Below, piece by piece: positions 1-7,189 of a DNA stretch of 9,463 nucleotides (its first letter is position 1; each line of letters starts with the position of its first letter). The notes under the pieces are model-generated. The model had not been told where the DNA came from and did no database searches. It saw only the letters and a list, made by a program, of their open reading frames with translations. A program made the translations under genes and the position numbers. Source of the stretch: Planctomycetota bacterium (lineage in GTDB: Bacteria > Planctomycetota > Phycisphaerae > UBA1845 > PWPN01); the NCBI GenBank assembly GCA_016209665.1, contig JACQVT010000208.1:1-9463 (forward strand). Reading direction: 5' to 3'.

Positions 1-1
1 C

Positions 2-2962
2 CCATCGCGGGGCGATCCTCCGCCGGCTCCGGATTCCATGACCGAAAACAGCGGGGCCAACTGGGGGGCGGCCGCGGATGAGGCGACCGCGAGTGTTTAT
101 GATGATACATCCCGGGTGAAGGTCGGCTCCCGATCGATCCGGCTGGAAACGACGGCGCCCTTTGACTGTCGCATGTGGTATCCGGCGGCCCAGAACGCTC
201 ATTGGGATCTCCTGGCCTCCGGAGGCCCGACCTTCTGGGTCTACGCCGACAACCCCAATGCCTATGGCTTCCAGAACAACTCGCCCTGGGTCCGGCTGGC
301 CAGCGGCCCGAACGATTACATCGACTACCGGACCACCTACGACCCTCTGAACAGCGCGATCGGCAACTGGCTGCAGGTGGTTATTCCGCTCACGGGAGAT
401 GCCACCTGGCATCGCGCGATCACCGGCAGCCCGGACCTGCGGGACGTCGCCTACGTGGAGATTCACACGGACACGTGGGGGGCCGGCTTCACGGTCTGGC
501 TCGACGGCTTCGGCTTCACCACGCCGCTGGCTCCGCCGCAGGACCAGGCGGCCGTGGCCCTCAATCACGCGGTCGCCCTTTCCTGGCGGGCATACGAGAT
601 CGACGAGCAGTTTGACCATTATGCGATCTACCGGTCCACGTCGGCCTTCTCGTCGGTCGCGGACATGACGCCCATCGCGACCGTCGCCGGCATCAATTCG
701 ACTCAGTATACCGACACAACCGCTTTGAACGGGACCCGCTACCACTACGCGGTCACGACGCTGTTCACCGGCGGAGGCCAGACCACCCAGGTCACGTCGA
801 TCGGCCCCCGGACACCGCGCGACGAGACCGATCTGCAGGTCGTCTCGATTTCCCGCACGCCGCGATTCCCGCGGTATGATCCCCTTTACACCTACTACGA
901 AATCACGGAGCCGTCCGGCTTCGGCCCCTACGTTTTCTCGGCCGCGACGGGCCTGGGCAGCGGGCAGACGGGTTCGACGCAGCGCTGGCCGATCGCGGAC
1001 GACCCCATCACGTATACCGCCACCGTGCGGAACCGCGGCACGAATGCGTGGTCGGGCACGCTCACGGCCGAGTGGCGGGTGGACAACGTGGTGGTTTCGA
1101 GTCCCGCCCAGATCGTCACCCTCGCCCCGGGTGCGACCACGACCTTCGCCCTGGTACGGTTCTGGGACACCCTCTCGCACGAGATCCGGTTCTCGCTCAA
1201 TCTGTCGGACGCCCGCGGCGGGAACAACACGCTGGCGGTCGACACGAAATCCGTGGCGTTTCTGTCCTACGTGGACGTAAGCCGGATCGAGAATTTCCGC
1301 GAGGAAACGCCGGGGTACCCGGGGGCGGCGACAGACGACTTCCTGGACTGGCTCAACCGGCACATGCAGCGGTTCAACCAGATGTTCGCCGAGGCAAACT
1401 GCGGCAAGCGCATTCACTTCGACGTGCTCGAGGTCCTTGCGGACACGGCCCCCGACCCCAACGTCAACCGGATCCTGTTCGCGATCTTCCCCTTCCGGTA
1501 TTACGCCCACGAAGGAACGCTGCGCCAATCGGGTTATTACGACGCGACCGAAGACCTGGACTACGGCCTGCTGCACGAAATGGGCCACCAGCTTGGCCTG
1601 ATCGACCTCTACCGGCTGGACGTGAGTTCCGGCGCGAACCAGGTTTCCGGCCTGGGCTACAGCGGACCGGCGGGCCTGATGCATGGTGTGTCGCATTTTC
1701 TGTCACAGAACAGTGCGTATGCCATGACTCACTGGCTCGACACGGCCCACGGATACTACGGTCAATACCTGTACCACCTGCCCGCCGAGATCCGGATGCG
1801 GTTTCTGGCTTCCGATGGTCGACCGCTGGCCAACGCCACGGCAACCGTGTATCAGAAATGCGAACGGCCCGGCCAGGGCGAAGTGATCACGAACCAGGCC
1901 AAGGTCCAGGGCGTCACCGACAGTGCCGGCGAGTACCTGCTGCCCAACGTGCCGATCAATTCGACTCTGGTGCCGCCCGCATACAACGGCGATCGGCTGA
2001 GGGACAATCCGTTTGGGTACCTGGCGGTTGTGGGCACGAACGGCGTGCTGCTGCTCAAGATCGAGTACGACGGAGCCACCGATTTCGCCTGGCTCGACGT
2101 CACGGAGGCGAACAATGCATACTGGGAAGGCCAGACCGCCTCAGCGGTGTTCGAGCGGAGCACCAGCCTGGGCGGGCCGATCCAGAGGATTCCGCCGGCC
2201 GACATGGCCGAATCGAATGCCAACGACTGGTCCGCCTGGGCAGAGGGTTCGGACCCCCAGAACACCTACGTGACGGACGACGGTTCACGCCGGCTGGTGG
2301 GCAGGGCATCCGTCCGCTTTGTCACGAACGGCGGGTTTGACACATACGTGCGTTATCCCCGCACGTTCAATGCCCGCTGGGACCTCACCTGCGCGCAGGT
2401 GCTGCACATCAGCTTCTATGCCGAGAATCCGAACTCGCCGGGCTTTCAGTCCGGCAGCCCCTGGATCCGGCTGCGCGACCGGCAGAACGACTACGTCCAG
2501 TTCCAGTATTACTCGGACGGTTACCCGTACGACCTGCTGAACCAGGCCCGCAACCAGTGGCGGCAGTACGACATCCCGCTGGACGCCCCGACCAACACCC
2601 AGACCGGCTGGCGGCGAACGCTGGTGGGCACGCCCGATCTGGCCCAGATCCAGTACCTCGAGATCCACGCCGACACCTGGGGCGGCGGATTCACGCTGTG
2701 GCTGGACGGCGTGGGATTCGACCGAGTAGGTCTGCCGGCGGACTTCGACCACACGTGCGGGGTCGGTTGGGCTGATCTGGATGTGTTCGCCGCGTGTGCC
2801 GTCGGCCCGGGCATTCCCTACCAGCCCGAGAACCTGCCGGCCGGCTGTACCTTGATCCCTGACACCCTGGGCTTCATTCCGGCCGACCTGGACCGCGATC
2901 GCGACGTGGACGCCATGGACTTCGCCGAATTTCAGCGCGAATGGACGGGCGAAGGGCCTTAA
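2..2962 (+). CDS. secreted multidomain metallopeptidase-like protein with two CBM-like domains and a dockerin-like tail (5' partial)
   Basis: The frame is open to the left edge, so the N-terminus and any signal peptide are missing. Residues are counted from the internal ATG at 38. A jelly-roll, carbohydrate-binding-like domain (about 1-160) recurs at 723-894; both copies have SPW(V/I)RL, NDY and a DTWG..FT.WLDG.GF ending. Between them are an FN3 domain (about 165-258), a CARDB-like Ig domain (about 320-410), a putative zinc peptidase (about 415-585) and a CnaB/carboxypeptidase-regulatory-like domain (about 585-645). The peptidase has H513-E514-x2-H517-x2-G520-x2-D523, a metzincin-style site with Asp as third ligand as in snapalysin, and a possible Met-turn at M548 (GLMHG). 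The tail (902-974) is a dockerin-like EF-hand pair whose second loop, D950-D961, is canonical. Export is inferred from these domains. Substrate and protease activity are unproven. The stop abuts the next gene's ATG, suggesting one transcript. Confidence 0.82.
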   Translation, partial: PSRGDPPPAPDSMTENSGANWGAAADEATASVYDDTSRVKVGSRSIRLETTAPFDCRMWYPAAQNAHWDLLASGGPTFWVYADNPNAYGFQNNSPWVRLASGPNDYIDYRTTYDPLNSAIGNWLQVVIPLTGDATWHRAITGSPDLRDVAYVEIHTDTWGAGFTVWLDGFGFTTPLAPPQDQAAVALNHAVALSWRAYEIDEQFDHYAIYRSTSAFSSVADMTPIATVAGINSTQYTDTTALNGTRYHYAVTTLFTGGGQTTQVTSIGPRTPRDETDLQVVSISRTPRFPRYDPLYTYYEITEPSGFGPYVFSAATGLGSGQTGSTQRWPIADDPITYTATVRNRGTNAWSGTLTAEWRVDNVVVSSPAQIVTLAPGATTTFALVRFWDTLSHEIRFSLNLSDARGGNNTLAVDTKSVAFLSYVDVSRIENFREETPGYPGAATDDFLDWLNRHMQRFNQMFAEANCGKRIHFDVLEVLADTAPDPNVNRILFAIFPFRYYAHEGTLRQSGYYDATEDLDYGLLHEMGHQLGLIDLYRLDVSSGANQVSGLGYSGPAGLMHGVSHFLSQNSAYAMTHWLDTAHGYYGQYLYHLPAEIRMRFLASDGRPLANATATVYQKCERPGQGEVITNQAKVQGVTDSAGEYLLPNVPINSTLVPPAYNGDRLRDNPFGYLAVVGTNGVLLLKIEYDGATDFAWLDVTEANNAYWEGQTASAVFERSTSLGGPIQRIPPADMAESNANDWSAWAEGSDPQNTYVTDDGSRRLVGRASVRFVTNGGFDTYVRYPRTFNARWDLTCAQVLHISFYAENPNSPGFQSGSPWIRLRDRQNDYVQFQYYSDGYPYDLLNQARNQWRQYDIPLDAPTNTQTGWRRTLVGTPDLAQIQYLEIHADTWGGGFTLWLDGVGFDRVGLPADFDHTCGVGWADLDVFAACAVGPGIPYQPENLPAGCTLIPDTLGFIPADLDRDRDVDAMDFAEFQREWTGEGP

Positions 2963-4783
2963 ATGTCGGACCTATTCGACCAACAGGCAATGATCGGGGG
3001 CGAGGTGCACTACGGCCGCGTGCAGCGCCAGCACTGGGGGGCAATCCTCGATGCGGCCCGGGAACTCGGGATCGAGGTGCTGGCGAGTTACATGATGTGG
3101 GAGCTACATGAACGCCGGGAGGGCGAATACGACTTCACCCTGCTTCATGAGTTCATGGCCGAAGTCGAGAAGCGGGGCTTCAAGCTGCTCGCGCGGCCGG
3201 GGCCATTCTACTACTCCGAGTGGCGGAATCTCGGAATCCCCGATCACGCCGTGCCGTTCGGGAAGCATCATCCTGAGTTTCGGCGCAAGGCGAGCAACTG
3301 GATTCGAGCCATCATGGCGGAGATCCGGCCGTATCTGCGACGCCTGATCATCGCCGTGCAGGCGGACAACGAGATCGACCCGATGCTACATTTCTACGGC
3401 GAGGATCAGGGCTTCGGGCGATGGCTGGAGGCGAAATACGATACCATCGGGAGATTGAATGACGCATGGGGCACCTCGTATGCGGATTTCAGCGAGCCGC
3501 TCCCGACGTTGACGCCGTTCGTCGAGGATCAGCGGCTACGGGATGGTTGCCGCTATCGATATGACCTGGCCACGGACTACGCGCGGTGGGTTATCGGGGA
3601 GTTCCGGGATCATGGCTGCGACGTGCCGATCCTGCTGAACACCTGGCCGGGAGTGGATGCCCAGCACTGGCGGGACCTGGCGGACCTGGCGGACTTCTAC
3701 GGCATCGACCCCTACCCTTCCAACGAGTGTCAGGCGGATTACCGCTATTTCCGCGAGCGGCTGCGCCTGCTGCGGGCGGTGACCGCCGACCCGTACATCG
3801 CCGAGTTCGGCAGCGGTATCTGGCACGGCATGCCCAACCGTGAGTATACGCCGGATCATTACCGGCTGACTACCTTGACCGCCCTTGCCGGCGGTGTTCG
3901 CGGCTGGAACTGGTACATGTTGCACGACCGGGACAACTGGCACGGGGCGCCCATGAACGAGCGCGGCGTGCTCCGGCCAGATCTGGCGGAGGCGTTCAAG
4001 CAGGCGGTCGGCTGGTTCCATCTGCTCAGGGACGCGCCCCCGCCCCAGGCGTCATGTGCGGTCGCGTGGTCCTGGCACTACCACCAGGTCGCGCAGATTT
4101 GCAAGCGTGACGTTGACGATCCCCTGTTCGAGGTGCTCCACGGGATGGGGTTGGAATACGATTTCGTGGACGTGGATCGTCCATTTGCCCCGCCGCTGAT
4201 GCTGCTGGCGGCCGGGCAGATCGAGCAGCCCCAGCGTCTCTGGGAGTACGTGGAGCAGGGCGGGAACCTCGTGCTGTTCCAGCGGCTGATCGAGGGATGC
4301 ATGCGGCCGGACGGGACGAGTCATCCGGGAGCGAGCCGACTGGACGTTTCGCTGGGCTTCGTCAGCGATGGGCCGGTGTTCAGCTATCGCAGGCCGCCGG
4401 GGACGCCGATTACGGCCAGACAACTGCGGATCACGGCCGATGCCGACCAGCAGCGGCTGTGGGACCTGGCTACGGGCCGAACGTACACGACGGGATACGT
4501 CGAGCGGCGCGGGCGCGGAACGGTCATGGTCGTCGGGTGCCCGCCGAGCCGCGATGCGATCCTGGTGGTCCATCGACACTTCGGCATCGAGATCCCCGTA
4601 CTGGCGTTGACGCCGGGGGTGCATGCCAGCCGGCGGGGCGACAAGATCATCGCGCTTAATCCGGGTGAGGCGCGGACGGCCAAGCTGATGATCAAGGGGG
4701 CCACGCACCATGTGGATCTCCCGCGCTGCTCGGGGGTCGTGCTGCAGACCGACGGCTGCGGGGAGTTTCGGTGCATTGCATGA
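2963..4783 (+). CDS. beta-galactosidase-like glycoside hydrolase, clan GH-A (GH35/GH42-type)
   Basis: 606 residues with no signal peptide or membrane segment, so probably cytoplasmic. The N-terminal TIM barrel (about 10-345) opens like GH35: GGEVHYGRV near residue 12, then WELHE...GEYDF and RPGPFYYSEW. The probable acid/base is E137 in QADNEID and the probable nucleophile E281 in YIAEFGSG. Between them, FGRWLEAKY...LNDAWGT is typical of GH42. A GATase-like region like the GH42 trimerisation domain follows (about 365-490, with YVEQGGNLVLF near 428-438), then a small C-terminal beta domain (IALNPGEA). The length is a little under the usual GH42 size. By family it should hydrolyse terminal beta-galactosides, but related GH-A families accept other sugars, so the substrate is inferred. 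The start follows the upstream stop directly (TAA|ATG), with a weak purine-rich GAAGGG at 2951-2956 upstream. It overlaps the next gene by 4 bases. Confidence 0.85.
   Translation: MSDLFDQQAMIGGEVHYGRVQRQHWGAILDAARELGIEVLASYMMWELHERREGEYDFTLLHEFMAEVEKRGFKLLARPGPFYYSEWRNLGIPDHAVPFGKHHPEFRRKASNWIRAIMAEIRPYLRRLIIAVQADNEIDPMLHFYGEDQGFGRWLEAKYDTIGRLNDAWGTSYADFSEPLPTLTPFVEDQRLRDGCRYRYDLATDYARWVIGEFRDHGCDVPILLNTWPGVDAQHWRDLADLADFYGIDPYPSNECQADYRYFRERLRLLRAVTADPYIAEFGSGIWHGMPNREYTPDHYRLTTLTALAGGVRGWNWYMLHDRDNWHGAPMNERGVLRPDLAEAFKQAVGWFHLLRDAPPPQASCAVAWSWHYHQVAQICKRDVDDPLFEVLHGMGLEYDFVDVDRPFAPPLMLLAAGQIEQPQRLWEYVEQGGNLVLFQRLIEGCMRPDGTSHPGASRLDVSLGFVSDGPVFSYRRPPGTPITARQLRITADADQQRLWDLATGRTYTTGYVERRGRGTVMVVGCPPSRDAILVVHRHFGIEIPVLALTPGVHASRRGDKIIALNPGEARTAKLMIKGATHHVDLPRCSGVVLQTDGCGEFRCIA
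4762..4765 (+). promoter_or_regulatory. Shine-Dalgarno-like GGAG bearing on the start of the gene at 4780
   Basis: GGAG lies 5 bases before a GTG at 4771 and 14 bases before the ATG at 4780. Spacing favours GTG (three extra residues, M-H-C), while codon preference and the ATGA overlap with the upstream stop favour ATG. The two starts are in the same frame, so the product barely changes. I chose the ATG. Confidence 0.35.
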
Positions 4784-7068
4784 AGAATGAGAAACGAAGT
4801 GTGTCCGCGGGCCTGACGGCGCGAGTGGAGCTGTTCAACGGCCGGCCGATGCTCTTCATCAACGGCGAGCCGACGACTGAGTTCTGGTGCTACGGCGACC
4901 CCAACGCGATCGAGGATTTCGCGAGCGGCGGCATTCGCATCTGCCAGTTTCACGTGCCGTTTCCCTCGTGGTGGACGGGTCCGCAGCGCTATGACTTCGG
5001 ACCGACGGACGAGAAGATTGAGGCGTTCTGCACACAGGCCGGGTGCGTCCTGCTTATACCAAGGGTCAACTTCGGGTACGTCGGCGAGGAGTGGTGGGGG
5101 GAACTCCATCCCGATCAGCTTGCCGTCGGCCAGGATCTGCACGGCAGGCCGGTGGACTACCGGCAGGTGCGGACCCGACCGGTGGGTTGCTGGTTTTCGT
5201 CCGGCTCGCAGGAATGGACCCGAGATGCGACGCGGTCCATGCGGGCGTTCGTGACGCATTGCGAGGAGCGGTTCGGCGACCGGGTGCTGGGCTACCAGAT
5301 CGGCGGCGGGATCTCGGCGGAGTGGTTTCGCTGGTGGAATTTTGTCGAGGACGTGTTCGAGGATTACTCGCCGGCGGCCCGGGAGGCATTCCGGCGTTAC
5401 CTGCGGAACCGATACGGCGATGATGCGGCCCTCCGCGAGGCGTGGGGTCGGAGCGACGTGACCGTGGCGACAGCCGAAGTGCCGTCGCCGGGCAGGCTGC
5501 AGCAGCCCAGTGATGGATACTTCCGCCATCCTGTGCTCGAGCGCGACGTGGTGGACTGGCTGGAGTGTCTGAGCGAAGAAAACTCCGGGCAGATCATCGC
5601 GCTGGCGAAGGCGGCCAAAGAAGCGTGCCGGTGGCAGAAGCTGGTCGGTACGTTCTACGGTTATCTCTGGCCGCACTGGAACACGCGCAGCGCGGCACGA
5701 GCCGGACACCTGGCGCTTCGGCGCATTCTGGCGGAGGGGGCCATCGATTTCATCAGCTCGCCTTACCACTACGACAATCGCCACCTGGGCGGGTTTCATC
5801 ACAGCCAGACGGTACCGCAGACAATCGAGCGGGCGGGCAAGCTGCATCTGGACGAGATCGATACCTTCACGCACCTGGTCAAGCCGACCAACACCGTCGG
5901 CATGTCATACCGGCTACCGAGGAGCGCGCATGAGAGCTGTCTGCTGCTGCGGCGGGACGCGGCCAGCGTGCTGGGCACGGCGGGAACCGGGTGGTGGATG
6001 GACCTGCACCACGACCGCTGGTATGCCGATCCACAGATCCAGGCGGAGATACGGCGGCTGCAACGCCTGGCCCTCCAGCGCCTTGCCTGGAGCGGAAAGT
6101 CGCACGCGGAAGTGGCCATGGTCGTGGACGATCGCAGTTCTGCCTGGTGCCACCCGACCAGCCCGCTCAACCAGTTCTTCACGTCCATGCCGCGGCAACT
6201 GGAATGGAGCGACCTGGGATTCCCGGTGGATACGCTTACGGCATGGGAGGTGGGCCGGCACGGTCGACACCGCGTGTACCTGTTCCTGAACTGCTGGTTT
6301 ACGGACAAAGGCCTGCGGCGGGAGATCACCCAGCGCGTGCGGCGGCCGGGGGTGACGTCCATCTGGTTCCATGGTTGCGGATACCTAGACGAGAGCCGGT
6401 GCGACGTGCGGAACCTCACCGAACTGGTGGGCATCCGTATGCGCCACCTCCCGGAGCCAATGCTGCCGGAAATCGAGTTGATTCCGGGCAGCCACCCGGT
6501 AGTCGAAGGCGGCCAGGCCCCCTTCTCGTTCGGGGCGAGGCTGAGCAGGGATCACACCGACCGGGTGCTGGCCGGTCCGGGAGCCCACTGGAGTGCGGGC
6601 CGGACGCCGAGATTCGCCGTGGATGATCCGCGGGCAACGGTGATCGGACGGTATGCGGACGGGGGCCAGCCCGCCCTGGCGATGGTCGAAAAGCAGGGCT
6701 GGCGAAGCATCTTCTGCGGGGCGCCGATGCTACCCGGCTGGTTGCTCGCCGGCCTGGCGAGGCGAAGCGGCGTTCACGCGTACACGTCGCCGGGTGCGCA
6801 GGTGTTTCATCGCGGACCGCTGCTCTCGGTGTACAAGCCGGAGGCGGGATCCCTCAAGGTCGAGGCGCCGGGCGGGGAGTTGATTCAGCCGCTGGTGTTC
6901 GCGGCGGATCAACAGTCGTGGCAACCCGATCGGCGGGTAGAGCCGCGGGCGTCGCGGGAGGACGACTTCGAGGCGAACGAGACCAGGTTCTACATCACAA
7001 GGGATGATGCCCCCGCCCCGCCTCTGCCTGCGGGTGAAGGATCGGGCAGTCACTTTGGCGCCGGGTGA
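4780..7068 (+). CDS. divergent GH42-type (clan GH-A) glycoside hydrolase-like protein with beta-galactosidase trimerisation-like domain
   Basis: 762 residues from the ATG, without a signal peptide. The N-terminal TIM-barrel-like part (about 15-430) contains GYQIGGGISAEW, where E181 sits where the GH-A acid/base is expected, and LHLDEIDTF, where E359 (or D358) may be the nucleophile. FRRYLRNRYGD...LREAWG matches the GH42 barrel signature also seen in the preceding gene. From about 440 a GATase-like domain starts (VAMVVDDRSSAW), followed by a C-terminal module (from about 660, GVHAYTSPG) like the small beta domain of trimerisation-domain proteins. Overall similarity to characterised enzymes looks low and I cannot assign a substrate; a degenerate or non-catalytic member is possible. 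The ATG overlaps the upstream TGA (ATGA), which suggests translational coupling. A GTG at 4771 is an alternative start. The last 17 or so residues are Pro/Gly-rich and look non-conserved. Confidence 0.75.
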   Translation: MKNEKRSVSAGLTARVELFNGRPMLFINGEPTTEFWCYGDPNAIEDFASGGIRICQFHVPFPSWWTGPQRYDFGPTDEKIEAFCTQAGCVLLIPRVNFGYVGEEWWGELHPDQLAVGQDLHGRPVDYRQVRTRPVGCWFSSGSQEWTRDATRSMRAFVTHCEERFGDRVLGYQIGGGISAEWFRWWNFVEDVFEDYSPAAREAFRRYLRNRYGDDAALREAWGRSDVTVATAEVPSPGRLQQPSDGYFRHPVLERDVVDWLECLSEENSGQIIALAKAAKEACRWQKLVGTFYGYLWPHWNTRSAARAGHLALRRILAEGAIDFISSPYHYDNRHLGGFHHSQTVPQTIERAGKLHLDEIDTFTHLVKPTNTVGMSYRLPRSAHESCLLLRRDAASVLGTAGTGWWMDLHHDRWYADPQIQAEIRRLQRLALQRLAWSGKSHAEVAMVVDDRSSAWCHPTSPLNQFFTSMPRQLEWSDLGFPVDTLTAWEVGRHGRHRVYLFLNCWFTDKGLRREITQRVRRPGVTSIWFHGCGYLDESRCDVRNLTELVGIRMRHLPEPMLPEIELIPGSHPVVEGGQAPFSFGARLSRDHTDRVLAGPGAHWSAGRTPRFAVDDPRATVIGRYADGGQPALAMVEKQGWRSIFCGAPMLPGWLLAGLARRSGVHAYTSPGAQVFHRGPLLSVYKPEAGSLKVEAPGGELIQPLVFAADQQSWQPDRRVEPRASREDDFEANETRFYITRDDAPAPPLPAGEGSGSHFGAG

Positions 7069-7082
7069 GCCCTGGAGGGGAT

Positions 7083-7109
7083 GACTCCTTGGGTGCGACG
7101 GTAGGAGTC
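7083..7109 (+). repeat. 7-bp inverted repeat, possible weak stem-loop
   Basis: GACTCCT at 7083-7089 is the exact reverse complement of AGGAGTC at 7103-7109, with a 13-base loop. It starts 14 bases after the stop of the upstream glycosidase gene, a good place for a terminator or mRNA-stabilising hairpin. No T-tract follows, so it is not a classic intrinsic terminator. An operator for the downstream gene is another possibility. A 7-bp match at this distance can also occur by chance. Confidence 0.3.
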
Positions 7110-7179
7110 CGGGAATTGCGTTCGAACACCGGTACGATTACCCTCCCATGTGAATCCTCCCGTCGCCCATGCTTTCGCC

Positions 7180-7183
7180 GGAG
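7180..7183 (+). promoter_or_regulatory. Shine-Dalgarno GGAG that sets the tdh start
   Basis: GGAG (within GGAGAGG, 7180-7186) lies 6 bases before the ATG at 7190 and 15 bases before the ATG at 7199. The upstream in-frame ATG at 7169 has no such site. Homology to E. coli threonine dehydrogenase also begins here (MQALVK against MKALSK), so 7190 is the preferred start. Confidence 0.6.
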
Positions 7184-7189
7184 AGGCCC

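Larger units (their letters stand above)
7069..7189 (+). other. intergenic gap between the glycosidase genes and tdh
   Basis: 121 bases without a gene, the only real gap in the window. It holds one 7-bp inverted repeat (7083-7109), two CCTCCC copies (7142-7147 and 7156-7161) and the ribosome-binding site of tdh. A TACGAT (7133-7138) resembles a -10 box, but no -35 box lies at proper spacing, so I do not call a promoter. It probably separates two transcription units. Confidence 0.5.

Noticed and set aside
1048..2340. 430-codon alternative + frame inside the first gene
   Set aside because: Low-complexity Arg/Gly/Pro translation, while the other frame carries recognisable domains and the HExxH motif across the same bases.
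3673..3694. 9-bp tandem repeat (GGACCTGGC, a little over two copies)
   Set aside because: In frame (DLADLAD) in a helix of the glycosidase; too short to be more than ordinary slippage or chance.
4384..5874. 496-codon open frame on the minus strand across both glycosidase genes
   Set aside because: It lies opposite two strongly supported genes and reads as Arg/Pro-rich sequence without domains. Long antisense frames are expected in GC-rich coding DNA.
7116..7138. Promoter-like TTGCGT and TACGAT before tdh
   Set aside because: The spacer is 11 bases, far below the usual 16-18, so the pair does not make a sigma-70 promoter.
7169..7189. Longer tdh start at the ATG at 7169
   Set aside because: No ribosome-binding site precedes it and its seven extra residues have no counterpart in the family. 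GGAG at 7180 fits the ATG at 7190.
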